DNA of 64,000 nucleotides from Erythrophleum ivorense. Its lineage: Eukaryota; Streptophyta; Magnoliopsida; Fabales; Fabaceae. Below the pieces are notes generated by a model. It was given only the letters and a program-made list of their open reading frames with translations. It had not been told where the DNA came from and did no database searches. Positions 35,243-47,301 of this stretch are shown here, in pieces. Numbering within the stretch: the first letter of the stretch is position 1; each line of letters opens with the position of its first letter. The position numbers and the translations under genes were made by a program. The DNA is taken from contig JAIUCV010000401.1 in the NCBI GenBank assembly GCA_026724425.1, positions 124,001-188,000 of the forward strand, written 5' to 3'.

Positions 35243-35700
35243 CTAAATGTCAATATCATACTCTTGAAGTAGAAGCATCCATCTGATCAATCTTGGCTTT
35301 GCATCAGGCTTCTTCAGCAAGTACTTCAAGGCTACATGATCAATAAAAATAATCACTTTAGTATCAAGTAAATAAGATCTAAACTTATCCAAAGCAAAAA
35401 CAATAGCAAGAAATTCTTTTTCTGTGGTAGTATAATTTGCTTGGGCCCCATCCAGAGTCTTGGATGCATAAGCTATCACATGAGACCTTTTATTCACTCT
35501 CTGGCTTAAAATTGCACCTACAACAAAATTAGAGGCATCACATAAAAGCTCAAATGGGAGGTTCCTACCAGGGGGTTGAATAATGGGTAGGGAAGTCAAT
35601 CTTTTCTTAAGATCATCAAAAGCTGTTTTACATGTATCATCAAAATGGAAATCAACATTTTTTTTGTAACATCTTAGATAATGGCAAAGCAATTTTACTA
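35243..35700 (-). pseudogene. RNase H of the Athila-like element
   Basis: This is a 149-codon open stretch on the minus strand. It includes FDDTCKTAFDDLKKRL, LPFELLCDASNFVVGAILSQ (first catalytic aspartate region), HVIAYASKTLDGAQ, TTTEKEFLAIVFALDKFRSY and FIDHVALKYLLKKPDAKPRL. It corresponds to the plant Ty3/gypsy RNase H following the RT connection. A frame change separates it from the RT core, and another from the integrase C-terminus. Confidence 0.9.
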
Positions 35701-36765
35701 AAATCCTGGATGAATCTTCTATAAAAGCCTACATGACCTAAAAAGATTGGACCTCCCAAATATATGTCGGGATGGCTGAGAAGTGACAACATCTATCTTA
35801 GCCTTATCAACCACTATGCCCTGTTCAGATACAACATGACCTAATACAATTCCTTTTTGAACCATAAAATGACACTTTTCAAAATTAAGTACAAGGTTCT
35901 TCTCTATGCATCTTACTAGGACTCTATCTAGACTACACAGGCAGTCATCAAAAGAGTTCCCATATACAGTGAAATCATCCATAAAAATTTTTATACAGTG
36001 TTCTAGAAAATCACTAAAAATAAAAACCATGCACCGCTGGAAAGTTCTAGGGGCATTACAAAGACCAAAGGCATTCATCTGTAGGCATATATTCCAAATG
36101 GGCATGTGAATGTTATCTTTTCTTGATCCTCTAAGGCTATGCATATCTAGAAATAATTGAAAATCCATCAAGGAAATAGTAGTGAGACTTCCCAGCTAAA
36201 TGTTCAAGCATCTGATCAATAAAAGGGAGGGGGTAATGATCCTTTCTAGTAACTAAATTAAGTTTCATATAATCAATGCAAACCCTCCAACTGTTCTGTA
36301 CATCGGTGGGTGCCAATTCATTATTTTCATTCAAGACCACTATGATCCCTGATTTTTTTGGAACCACTTGCACAGGGCTAACCCACTGACTATTAGAGAT
36401 AGGATATATAATACCAGCAGATAAAAGTTTAGAAACTTCCTTTTTAACCACATTCAAAATAAGTGGGTTCAGTCTCCTTTAAGATTGTCTCACTACTTTT
36501 GCCCCATCCTCCAATAAAATTCTATGCATACATGTATCAGGGCAGGAAAGTTAGCCAAGGTCCACCCTATTGGTTGTCTTCTCCTCCTCAAGACCTTTAG
36601 AAGCTTCTCTTCCTTCTCAGGAATAATGTCAGTAGCTACAATCACTGAAAGCTTTTCATCTTTCTCCAAATAGGTATACTTGAGATTGTCTGGCAGCGGT
36701 TTGAGCTCTAAGGTAGGAGCTTGCTCAACTAAAGGTATGAGTGGTTTGATTTCAATCTCTTCCAT
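35700..36765 (-). pseudogene. Reverse transcriptase of the Athila-like element
   Basis: The minus strand from 36,765 gives a connector (LELKPLPDNLKYTYLEKDEK, RRRRQPIGWTLANFPALIHV), then after a frame change at about 36,460 MNVVKKEVSKLLSAGIIYPI, SQWVSPVQVVPKKSG, WRVCIDYMKLNLVTRKDHYP and LPFIDQMLEHLAG. After a second change at about 36,170 it gives FGLCNAPRTFQRCM and the catalytic box IKIFMDDFTVYG, followed by NLVLNFEKCHFMVQKGIVLG. Both box aspartates are retained. The motif set, especially SNSQWVSPVQVVPKK, points to the Athila lineage. Confidence 0.9.
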
Positions 36766-37435
36766 GCCAAATACCTATTCAGACAACTCACAGACAAAAG
36801 AAACAACTTCTTCATCTTTGGGAACATCAGTAGAATGAATATCAACAAGAGAACCAACAACAATAGTAACATCAGTATCACTACTGGGTGAACTAGTTAT
36901 ATGGCATCTAATACCACTATCAATAGGCAAGGTAAGAGTGGACATTGATGAACTAACACAAACAACATATCCAGAAGTGACATCAACATGCAACACATCC
37001 TCAGAATCAATAAATCTAGTAGCACCAGAACAATAAAGGAAAACAATAGCATGCACATCATCTCTAGAACAAGATGATTGATCTAGACTAGCATAATCAT
37101 CCAAATCAATCATAGGCTAACTAACAGTAAAATCATCACAAAGAAAAGAGATCACAGAATCATTATAATCAATACATGCAAGGAACTCACTATTCTTAAT
37201 AAAAGCACTAATCTGGGTACATCTATGACATATGGTGGTTCCAGAACATATACAATCAAAAGAATCATCCAAGTCAACAATATCATAAGAATCAATCAAC
37301 AAACTATCCCTAAAATTAGAACTAGCATATCAATTAGGCTGACACTAAAAATAGAGTTATCATCACAGGGGTGTTTCATGACATCAAATATATTAAATTG
37401 TATCACATTTCCAGTAAACTCCATTTAAAGAGTAC
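36766..37435 (-). pseudogene. Acidic linker between protease and RT, Athila-like
   Basis: This stretch stays largely in the protease frame. It begins MEFTGNVIQFNIFDVMKHPC (near 37,430) and continues with aspartate- and serine-rich sequence including IVDLDDSFDCICSG, MIDLDDYASLDQSSCS and VPKDEEVVSFVCELSE. Related elements carry an FNIFDAM-type segment and an acidic linker here, so it is ordinary in position. Its enzymatic role is unknown; it probably spaces protease and RT. Confidence 0.65.
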
Positions 37436-38034
37436 TTTCATGCACATTTATAATTGTTTTTTCAGTTTTTAAGAAAGGTCTACCTAAGATAAGTGGGGCA
37501 TATCAACAAGACCTATATTTATTATCCTTCATTTAAGGACATAAAAATTAGCTGAAAAAATAAATCGTTTACCTTAACTAGGACATCCTCCAAAACTCCT
37601 GAAGGATAAGCGATGCTCCTATTTGCAAGATGCACAACCACTTCAGTAGGTTTCAGCTCTCCCATCTGCAAAGATAAATACATTAATTTAAGCATAACAT
37701 TTATAGTAGCACCAAGATCAATAAAAGCATCAGAAAACTTAAAATTTCTAATAGTGCATGGAATTATAAAAGTTTTCGGATCTTGACACTTAGTGGACAA
37801 TGTTGGCTGTATAAGTGCTGAAACATTCTTGCCAAAATTATCTTTTTCATTCCCTCTTAGATGCCTCTTATTGGTACATATTTCCTTGAGAAATTTGGCG
37901 TATTTAGGGATGGTCTTGATTGCATCCAACAAAGGTATATTGACCTCATCCTTCTTGAAAGTCTCAAAAATTTCTTTTTTAATTCCTACTTTAGTTTGGC
38001 TCTTTCTTAAGGTAGGTCTATGTGGGAAAGGCAA
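37435..38034 (-). pseudogene. Protease of the Athila-like element
   Basis: The minus strand at 37,522-38,034 first gives the end of gag (TLRKSQTKVGIKKEIFETFK, IPLLDAIKTIPKYAKFLKEI) and then the retropepsin block TFIIPCTIRNFKFSDAFIDL with GATINVMLKLMYLSLQMG. The D-L-G triad is normal for this lineage. It continues with VVVHLANRSIAYPSGVLEDV and, after a stop, LILGRPFLKTEKTIINVHES near 37,440-37,495. The domain order matches the Athila gag-protease-RT arrangement. Confidence 0.85.
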
Positions 38035-38690
38035 AATCTTCTTTGGCTCCTATTCTTTCTTAGGCTCATTTGGTGCGATGTGTGTTTTTTATGATGCCGA
38101 CTTATCCATAGTAATGATATCTAAGGATCCTAAAAGTTCTTTTTTGCTTCTCAGTGTAATGGCTTAAACTCCACTTCCTTTAGGATTCGCCACAATCTGA
38201 GAAGGTAATTGCCCTAATCCTTAGCTTTTTACCTCATTAAAAGAAGTAGCCAACTGACGAATCATGTTTTCCACATTCTTGTTCTGAGCTCGCATTCTAT
38301 TTTTTATGTTTTGGATTTCCTATCTATGTCTATTCTCACTCTATTCCATCTTATCCAAGAGTTTCTTCATCATAAGCTCCATGCTATTATCCTTCTTTGG
38401 TTCCTCCTATATAGGAACTGATTGCCTTAAAGATTAGGAAGGTTGTGCACTAGGTCCTGCAACATCATATTTATTTTATTGTTGCCCTCCCCCATATCTC
38501 AAGTTGGGGTGATCCCTCCATCCTGGATTGTATGTATTAGAATAAAGATCATACTTTTGTTGTCCTTATTGCATTGGCCTGATTAGAAACATCCTAGCAC
38601 AAGTCTTTACCCTATCCATTAACATCAGGCACTAATCAGTAACATTTGTGGCTAAATAGCATATGTCACATAAGGATCCCACCAAGGTAG
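38035..38690 (-). pseudogene. gag, C-terminal part, of the Athila-like element
   Basis: On the minus strand this reads LCDICYLATNVTD and a following CLMLMDRVKTCARM near 38,600-38,680 (zinc-finger-like, decayed), then YSNTYNPGWRDHPNLRYGGG near 38,470-38,530, an Athila gag hallmark. A coiled-coil-like segment with MRAQNKNVENMIRQLATSFN follows, then LGQLPSQIVANPKGSG and AITLRSKKELL near 38,120-38,200. Stops are frequent. The N-terminal half of gag is missing: the sequence turns into LTR C at about 38,690. Confidence 0.8.
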
Positions 38691-40180
38691 TAGAGGTAGA
38701 GAGAAAGAAAAGAGAAGAATTCTTGGAGAAAAATAGAAGAAAAACCAAGAAGAAGAAATGCTATCTATGTTACCTTAGCTCCGCGGTGTTTGATTTTCCC
38801 CCGGTGGCTTTTCCTTCTCTCTTCCTTCTCCCTTCTCTTCTTCCTTAGGCCGAGCTCTTTCTCCTTCTCCTTCTCTTTGTCTTGGCCAAATTTTGGTGTG
38901 TATTTTGTGTGTGAGAAAATGGTATGAAAGTGTGTGGGTGGTTCACATATATACTAGTTATGAATGGTTAAGATTTAATTAACTTTAAGGTGGAAGATCT
39001 TGGCCTTTAGATTACATGAATGGTCAAGATTTAACCTTGAAATAAGAGATAAAATGTAGGCTTTAGGATTAGATCAAAGGTTATGATTTGATCTTGAAAA
39101 GGTGAAGAAATCTAAGCCATTGGATTGCATCAATGGTTTAGATCACATCATGTTTTACGGATGAATATTAGCCCTTGGATTATCCTAGTTACTTTTTGGC
39201 AAAGTGTGAAGATAAAGTTGCATTTAATATTGCTTAAGTCAACATCTATGTCATGCTGAAGTCAGTGGTAACTTTTTCATAATGCATGAGATTTCTAGGA
39301 TTTGCTGACACAAGCTTGTGCAATCACTCTGTAGTTCGTGTAGCTTCTAGAATTCTCTTCTGACTTCCAGCTTCTTCTTCACACATGGTGCCACATCATC
39401 TCTCTCTTTTCTACATGGTGCCACATTAGCACCTTCCCAGCTCCTTGGTGCCACGTCAACTCTTCCCCAATTAGACTTACAAAATTGTCACTATTTTCTT
39501 AGGTTTTTCATAATATCTTATTTAATCTACATTTTCTAAGTTCTTTGCTATATTTTAATATTATTTGTCCCTATGTGGGTCTTATGTAATGTTTCCAATC
39601 ATATATTTAAATATTATTTATTCCCCTAATATTATATGATTTTAGGGTCCAAATGACCATTTTGCCCTTAATAGTGACGTGACAAACAAGCACCTCTGTT
39701 CGTTTTTCACTTATATCTTCTCCGTAACTCCATATTTCTAGACTTTGTCACCACTACCTGGTAGGTTTTTCTGCATAGAATTTCCTGAGGTAGTTAACAT
39801 GGGTTTAGGGTTTTAGTTCATCTCTGTATAAGCTTAAAGTCATTTTGGGTTATTTTCTTGCCTTAACGAATCCAGAATTTCATGCAACGAATTTTATAAT
39901 TTTCTATGTATTATTTTCTAACTATTGATATATATATTGGACTATTTTTAAATTCTCCTTCCTTCTAGAAAATTATCAAAGTTTGTCCAGGTGACAAATG
40001 ACAATTTTGCCTTTGGGCCCCCCTGAACCCACTAAAATCTCAAAAATTCCTATGGGTTCTATTCAGCTCATACTTCTTATATACAAAGCTATTTTGTTCA
40101 AATTCTTTTTATTAAAGCTTAATAAATTCATTACATAAAATACTAAATAATTAGAAAATCCTAATTTTAGGGATGTTACA
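38691..40180 (-). mobile_element. LTR C, reverse
   Basis: The right end, CTAATTTTAGGGATGTTACA at 40,161-40,180, is the complement of the LTR C start TGTAACATCTCTAAAAAC seen at 43,572. The adjoining 200 bp match the forward LTR C start region (AAATTATCAAAGTTTGTC, TTTTGCC). The left boundary is uncertain; the change from Athila gag occurs around 38,690 and no matching duplication to TGAGG (40,181-40,185) was found, so the left end may be deleted. A pyrimidine-rich zone with CCGCGG lies near 38,780. Several blocks mention TGGTGCCACAT in near repeats at 39,385-39,455. Confidence 0.65.
39385..39455. repeat. Short direct repeats TGGTGCCACAT/GTC
   Basis: ATGGTGCCACATCATC, ATGGTGCCACATTAGC and TTGGTGCCACGTCAAC are spaced about 30 bp apart within LTR C. 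Confidence 0.6.
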
Positions 40181-40714
40181 TGAGGAGCTCTTGAATGGGT
40201 GTCAATATAATAACTCAACTCATGTGTTAGTGTATGGATTATGTGTGTGTATATGTATGAGTGTGGAGCCTATGCAAGCTTCATATGAGTGTTGTGGATG
40301 TAAGTGTATGAGTGAATGATTAAATATGAATATGGAGTGTCTCCACGTGATAGCCCAAGACTCCAACTTCTTGTATCTCTCTTCTTAACTTCTTCTCATC
40401 CCATGTGCACTTCTCCTTCATAAAATTCCCTTGATTCAATCCTCAATACTTCTCCAAATAAATCTCTTCTTTTAAATTCCATTTATCCATTAAAAATCTA
40501 CATAAAAGAGCGGGAAAAATCAAGTAGGAATATTCACAAAATTATTTAAAAGAAATTCATACATTAAAACTTAATAATTTTGCAAATTAATTCATAAAAT
40601 GCACAAATGGCTAATGAAATCAAATTCCACCTAATTAAACCTCTAAAGCCACATTCGGTCATTAAAATGCCTAAGTTTTAGGGGGATTAATGTATCTAAA
40701 ATTGGCATTTATCA
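40181..40714 (-). mobile_element. Athila-like 5' LTR, outer part
   Basis: The right end, CTAAAATTGGCATTTATCA at 40,696-40,714, is the complement of TGATAAATGCCAATTTTAG, the Athila-type LTR start. It matches the stub at 32,350-32,377 (AAAATTGGCATTTATTA). The remainder is AT-rich without coding. The inner part of the LTR, the primer-binding site and the gag start were lost in the LTR C junction. Confidence 0.7.
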
Positions 40715-42803
40715 CTCATTATGGCAAGCCTATATGGCGTGGTAGTGGTTACACCTCCTAGAACTCTCTTCCCAAATTATTCGAATTATGCCACAGTGAA
40801 GTTGTATTCTGTTACCCTTCTTAAGTAAAATTTTCACCTTGCGCTATGACGAGACATCTCGTGCTAAGATGTTCCTTGCTTCTGACTAACTCCTGGCTGC
40901 GACTTAGCTATTATTGGCCATGGCATGATCCTCTTTTGCACCTATACCTCCTAAATTTTGTTCCATACACTCCAGCTCTCCCTTTAGCAACACTCTAAGG
41001 GCACTCTACCTTAATTTGCAAGGCTCTAATGGCATTCATCTACCTAATATACTCAGCATGTCTCTCATTGCCAAACCAAATCCTAGGTGTTGATTCTTAC
41101 TTATTTACTATCATACATCAACAATTTATATATCAATGACAGCAAGAAGGATTCATAACTACTAACATCATCATACAAATATAAATTCTAATATAGGCTC
41201 CATGCATTACCTATTTAAGTTAACAATTAAGGTATCACATGATTACATTCTCAAATAATAGACCATATCTTAGGATCAACAAGGTTCTATATCAAATATA
41301 TAAGTGCATACATCAAATTCTATGTTATGAAGAGTTTAAATCCCTCTTAGTTACATCATTGTTTACCCTAACACAAAATACCTACACTTGGCAACATGAT
41401 AATGATACTATACAAAAGAATTACAAAATCAGCATATATCCTAAATTAGATCCATCCAAGTGCAGAATTTCCCACACATGGTTTTAGCTCATGGATGGTC
41501 ATCCACTTGCTTCCCTTTATCCTTATCTGAAGGACCTTCACTTGAAATAGTTAGCCATGAAATAGGTGAGATACAAATCTTAGTAATCAAAGATAAATTC
41601 AATTCATATATTCTAATTTAATTAACATATATGCAATTAATCAGATAAGTATCAGAAATAATAATCATATCAGCAAATGAAATAATTAGGCTATCAGTGA
41701 GTACTATCCCATACTAATAATCACATTCAACACGTTAAAGGCCATTAACATTAGGAAAGGCTCATCCATGGCACCAACTCCCTAATAAGCACAACTTGGG
41801 CTTAGTGTATATAAGGGTTTGATCACAACCTGATACCTAATTGAAGCATGATACACAGGTGGTTGCTACACCACAGCTCCACTATGGACTCACAAGGTCC
41901 AACATATAATTTAGATAGCCAACCATTCATTATACATTCAAAATCATACTTCTGTAGCAGATATAAAATTAAAGTAGACATATGCATGGAATTCAACATT
42001 GACCTTAGTTACCTCACTTTTAGATAATTCTTTGAGAGTTAACCACAATGCTACTTCAGCCTATGGACACAAAACTAGACCATTACTATTCCTAATCATC
42101 ATTTATAGCAGTAAACCCATTATTCAAAGGATTGAACCACAAATGACTACCTATAGAATATTTACCCAGCCACTACAACAACTAAATTCAAATTTGGTTG
42201 TGCCTACACTAATAACCTTTAAAAATCCACCATGGAAACACCAAACAACAAGTTTCAATTTTGAGCGGATGATGAAAATGCTCTAAATGAGAAACCAATT
42301 AGTTCAAATTGAAGAGGAAGAAGAGAAGATTAAGTTATATATAAGTTATCTTGGCTAAATCTTGTTCTAAGAGTGGAAAATGATAGAATTATAATGCTAA
42401 CCCTAGCCTCCCCTTTGGACCTCTAAAATTTCCCTTGCCTCTTATGTTTTTTTTGCAAAATGGAATAAGGGAGAAGGGTTTTTAGGTTTTAAGTTGGGTT
42501 GTGGGCTGACCCAAAGGCCTAAATCCAAGTACGTTTAAATTTTTGGTTAGGTTAGGCCAAGGTTTATGTGTTAATTTGGTTAAATATAAGTTAGGCTTGC
42601 ACAAAGTAAATATTGAGCTTCTAAGAAAATAGAATTAGATCTCCCTAAAGCTAAGATTGGGCTTTTACACTTAGCCCAAGGCATAATTAAATTAATCATA
42701 AGGCCTAAATTAATGTCCACCTCTCTTACATAATTTTTCTAATTAAACCCATATTAATCCTTAATTAATCATGATTATCCTTTATTAATTTTAGGGTCTC
42801 ACA
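40715..42803 (-). mobile_element. LTR B, reverse, right two thirds
   Basis: It follows the reverse LTR B at 8,250-10,628 in order: a decayed palindrome block (TATTGGCCATGGCATGATC near 40,911), a TGCAAGGCTCTAATGGC block, a CACACATGGTTTTAGCTCAT block, the GGACTCACAAGGTCCAAC block, and a GGGCTGACCCAAAGGCC/TTGGGC cluster at 42,490-42,720. It ends GGGTCTCACA at 42,794-42,803, a decayed terminus. The left third is absent where the Athila-like element ends, so that element probably inserted into this LTR with loss of the far flank. Confidence 0.8.
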
Positions 42804-43330
42804 ATTTAGACTTTGGAAGACATGCTTAGAGTTATGTGATGTAGCAAAAGGAAAATTGTAATAAGTACTTACCATTAGCAAAGTTTACTTATAACAATAG
42901 TTACCATTATTGTATTGGAATGGCTCCTTATGAAACTTTGTTTGGATGAAAATGTGGATCCCCATTATGTTAGTATGAGGTTAGAGAAAAAAGTCTTCAT
43001 TAAGACCTGAATTGGTTCAGCACACCATAGATAAGGTTAAGAACATCAAAGAAAAAGTTATAGCCCAAAATAGGCAAAAAAAGTTATTCTAATAAAAGAA
43101 GGAGACCTCTAGAATTCAATGAGGGAGACTATGTTTTTCTTAAAGTTACTCTTACCACTAGAACAAAAAAGTTGAATCTTCAATATATCGGTCCTTACTA
43201 AATTCTGAAAAGAGTTAGTTTAATAGCTTACCAACTAGCATTATCACCTCATTTGTCTAATCTTCATGATGTTTTCCACGTATCCTAATTAAGAAAGTAT
43301 TTTCCTGATCCTTCATATGTCTTGGATAAT
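42804..43330 (+). pseudogene. Integrase, C-terminal half, of chromovirus C
   Basis: The plus strand, across several frame changes, reads TLEDMLRVM, then STYH and LLITIVT-like remnants of the YNNSYH segment, MAPYET and a CGSPLC-like stretch, and further on NEGDYVFLKV-like and YIGPY-like pieces followed by LPSPHLSNLHDVFHVS-like sequence near 43,245-43,290. It is the integrase region from the catalytic glutamate to the C-terminal domain. Damage is heavier than in the A element. It is cut on the left by the LTR B end at 42,803. The assignment rests on motif order and on the chromodomain that follows. Confidence 0.75.
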
Positions 43331-43545
43331 GAATTGATACAACTTCAAAAGAATTTAATATATAGTAAAACCAGTATTGATCTTGGATATTGACCAAAAA
43401 CAATTAAGGAATAAGATAATTGATTTGGCAAAAGTGGCCTAAGAAGGATTAATTCTTGAATAACCCACTTGGGAAATGGAAGAAGAAATGTGGTAGAAAT
43501 ACCTGAATATGTTTAATTGAGATACATATTTTAAATTTTGAGGAC
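43330..43545 (+). pseudogene. Chromodomain of chromovirus C
   Basis: A chromodomain binds modified histone tails and can steer integration to heterochromatin. Here the plus strand reads LILDID near 43,375, QKQLRNKIIDLAKVA at about 43,395-43,440, LILE, and PTWEMEEEM followed by KYLNMF near 43,468-43,515. The xTWExEExM-x-KYPxxF ending is the chromovirus signature. A short tail ILRTNFLLKGAEM leads into the polypurine tract and LTR C. Stops and a missing aromatic residue show it is not functional. This is the only chromodomain I could read in the window. Confidence 0.75.
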
Positions 43546-43554
43546 AAATTTTTT

Positions 43555-43571
43555 ATTAAAAGGGGCAGAAA
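43555..43571 (+). other. Polypurine tract of chromovirus C
   Basis: AAAAGGGGCAGAAA lies directly before the LTR start TGTAACATC, the expected plus-strand primer position. Confidence 0.75.
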
Positions 43572-43788
43572 TGTAACATCTCTAAAAACTAAAATTTTCT
43601 AATTATTTAGCATTTTATCAAATGAATTGATTAAGCTTTAATTTGATGAATTACAACAAAATAACTTCATGTATGAGGAGTACAAGACTAATAGGACCTA
43701 CAGGAATTTTTTAGGTTAAATAGAGTCTAGGGGGCAAAATCACCATTTGCCACTAGACAAACTTTGATAATTTTTTCAGAAGGGTAGA
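43572..43788 (+). mobile_element. LTR C, forward, first 217 bp (3' LTR)
   Basis: It starts TGTAACATCTCTAAAAAC and matches the complement of 39,960-40,180. It is interrupted at 43,789 by the start of a reverse LTR B; GTAGA at 43,784-43,788 would be that insertion's left duplication. The rest of this LTR should lie beyond the right end of the window. Confidence 0.8.
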
Positions 43789-46700
43789 TGTAACAACCCC
43801 AACTCCTAATTAAGTTAACAAGCATAATTGTACTTTTAGTTATTAGCACTTAAAGTATAAAGTAGATAATGGTGTATTAATAGATGAAAATATGGGAAAA
43901 TTTAAACCCTTTTAATCATAAAAAATCACTATTAAAAAAAAGGTTTATATTTATAGGAAATTTAATTTCTTATTTAAGACTTTCATCTTATTCACTAATG
44001 GTCTAAGATGGCATAAAACTCCTTTATGCTAATTTACAAGCCAATACTTATCATTAACAAGATGGAAACTAGGACTTAAAGGCTGGTTTAGAGACTTAGG
44101 CCATGATTTAAGCATTTTCTGTTGTGACCAAGTTTAATTTTAGAACCCTAAAATTGAAAATTTTAGCCTACGTTATGGCTTAAGGATCCAACGCCGTAAC
44201 TCAATTTGAGACTAGAATCGATTCCTCTAGAAACCCAATGCTTGCCATGGCCTAAACTACCCATGTTGTGGCAAGGCACCCTTTAGGCCTCACTGTACAA
44301 CAATTTCTTGAGTCTCGCCATAATAAGCCTACTTTGTACTGTAGCCCAATTCAATACTGGGACTATTTTGGGCAAAATTTTTTTACTTGCATTGTGATGA
44401 AACACATTACGCTATGGAAAGGTTAGGTTTTGTAACTCTTTAGGCTACAACTTGAGTGGTTTGGCCATGACTTAGGCTTCTCCTGATCTTAAACTCTTTA
44501 AGGTGCGAACCATGATATATGTGTTGCCATAACCCCCAACTTAAGGCTACTCCAAAGCTAATTTCCAAGATTTTTGGAACATATATTGTAACACCATAAA
44601 TTTCTAGCTTTACCTCATGCTAATTTTAAGTCTCATGCCAAGCATTACATAAGGAAGCAAGAAAAATGGTATTAAAATATTGAGTTTTTTTACGTTATGT
44701 TATGCATAGATTTTTCTTTCAGAGTCCCATGGGCCATATGGACTCATGTATCATATTTTCATATTTAATTATATAGATACAACTCAAATCCATCACCAAA
44801 AGTGGCCTAGAACTCGTGCAAGGCAAGAGGCACACAAAATTCCATAAGGCAGCCTCGGTCAAAATTTCATACTTTCTATCACAAATTTTGAAAAATCATA
44901 ACTAATTTTCGAAAAATTGAAATCATACATACTTTCCCATTATAGAAAGCTACAGATGTCTACTTTATTATAAAAATATATTCAGGTCATGAAACACTAA
45001 TTAGAAGACATTTGACATTCGAAAAGCACCCAAGGTCGTAACTACCTGGGCTACTATCATAGCTTACTGTCATAAACTTTGGAAATTCATAACTAATTCT
45101 AAAAATATCAAAATTATGAAAGCATAGTCAATCTGAGAAGCTAAAGATGTTAAATTTATAGGAAAAATAAATTCAGACCATTCCAAGGCCATCTAGGAAT
45201 TGAATTATGATGGAACAATACTAGAGGTCTAGTGGCACTACTAGTACTAATAGTAAACTTCAAAAATTCATAACTCTCTGCTCTGACCCCCAAATGAGGT
45301 GATATTGGTGGCTATAGAAATATTATAACCTCTAGTTTATGTTTGTAAAATTTCACAAGCATTGGGCACCATTGGCCATCAAATAGCACATAAAACAAAA
45401 CTAACCATATGAACAGTGCACTGAACTAAAACTAGAAAATTTTTCAACTTTGAAAATTCATAATTAATTCTATAGAGCTCAAATTTTTCTGCACTTTAGC
45501 TTTTAAAAAATCTCTCAAATAAGCCCTACATGCTTGCAAAATTTCATGGGAAGATTCATCCATTTGGTCAGTTCGTGCCATAGGGTTCTGGTTTGATCAT
45601 TTTCATGGTCTTTACAAGCACCAAAGTGTCCAAATTTACTTCTCAAGCTTGTATGGCCACTTGAGCAGGTGGGATTGCACCAAAATGACATTTTAAACTT
45701 GTCTCAAAGGTGCACCAACCCAAATTTCTCAAACTCACTCTCTCACCCCATGCCATACACAAGATTTCATACACTTTCTCTTGTCATTCAATACCCAAAA
45801 ACTACATTATCATTCATATAACACTAAAGCTCATACATACATCAAATATATGGGTATTTACACGTGTTCAAATGGATACATAATAGTTTCATCATGAGAT
45901 TACATCATATGCCATATGTATGGCTACAAAAGAGACAAAACTAGGCCATTTCATACACTTTGATGTCAATCTTCTTCTCCTTAACTTAGTGGCTTCCATT
46001 ACCTTGCTCAATTGCTTCACCTAGCATGTTAAGTGATTGGAGAGGAGGGGATGAGATTCAAAGAATCCCAATAGCTCATCTCCCTTTTAATCACACATAA
46101 AGTATACAAGACTTGAAAATGCATGCATGGTCATGTTGGCATATGTGAGCATTCATGAAACATTCTTGGCATTTGAACACATCATGTATAGCATATATAG
46201 GCTTGCCAAGTGAGTGGATTAGCCTCACCCATTTACTTGTACATTTTGGACTTGCCTCGCCCACTTTCTTTAAGAGGTTTTTAACTCAACCTTACTCTTA
46301 AGAGTCAACTTCACTTTTGAAAGACTCTTTACTTTGTCTCAACCAAGTTCTAGGGTTCTTGGCTCATCCTCACCATGGCTAAAGGGTTCTTGGCTTTTCC
46401 ACACTCAAGCAAACCAAAGCAAGTATATAAAACATCATTGGAATGCATAAAATATCATCATGGTACCATGAAATAAAAGCTCATACTAAAAATACTTTTC
46501 ATAGCTCAAAACATATATACATACATACATACAAAGACAATGTAAGCACACATTCATGCATGAGAGAAGGTAGAGAGAGCTACCTTTGCCACAAAAACAA
46601 ACTCTTTCCTTGAGCCTTGAGTCTGATCCCTTGACCTCACACACCCAAAAAGGTGGAGATCATTTATCTTGGCGTAAAACATCATATGGAAGCTAATTGT

Positions 46701-47293
46701 TGTAACATTCGGTTCTTTAAAAGCCAGAGAAAACGTGAGAAACGTAATGTACGATTTCTTCGTAAACAAACGAAATTAACTAGATATAAAAGGAAGTCCC
46801 TCGAAATAAGATAGTTAAGGTCCCAAAAAATTTAGGAAGCATTCTAGACTCCTAAAAATGAGAATCCCAGGCTCAAATAGAAAGAAAAATAGAGCTAGAA
46901 TGAAGAAATAATTTCTTACGAAAAACTTATGAAATGTAATGGCATTTTCATAATTTTGAGTAAACTTTGGAATTCACACAGGGGGGATTTTTAAATGAAA
47001 TTTTTGAGTTCTCCGGGGTTCTCAGAAGCCCTAAAAATCATGGAAAGCCCCGAGATAGCTAAAGCCTCTCCGGTGGATGTTTCCCAACGTCGATGCACCC
47101 GAACTTTGATAGATCCGTTCATAAAGGTTTTGGCTCCAATTTGAGTGATTCCAAAGGCATTTTACTAAATTGGGAACCTAAATTTCATAATGAAAAAGAC
47201 AGTTCTCAAAAAGGAGCTAAAACGAAGGAGAAACAAAAATGCCAAGAATGACGGGAAAAATGGAAATTTTTGAAAAATGCTTCCTCCTCCCCT

Positions 47294-47301
47294 TATAAAT
47301 A
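47294..47301 (+). promoter_or_regulatory. LTR A TATA box in left arm of the inverted repeat
   Basis: TATAAATA followed by GGTGGCACCCC. A transcript starting downstream would cross the left arm end, the loop and the right arm. Confidence 0.6.

Noticed and set aside
36766..37435. Possible captured host gene between protease and RT of the Athila-like element
   Set aside because: The FNIFDVMKHPC segment and acidic linker are what related elements carry at this place, and the frame continues from the protease.
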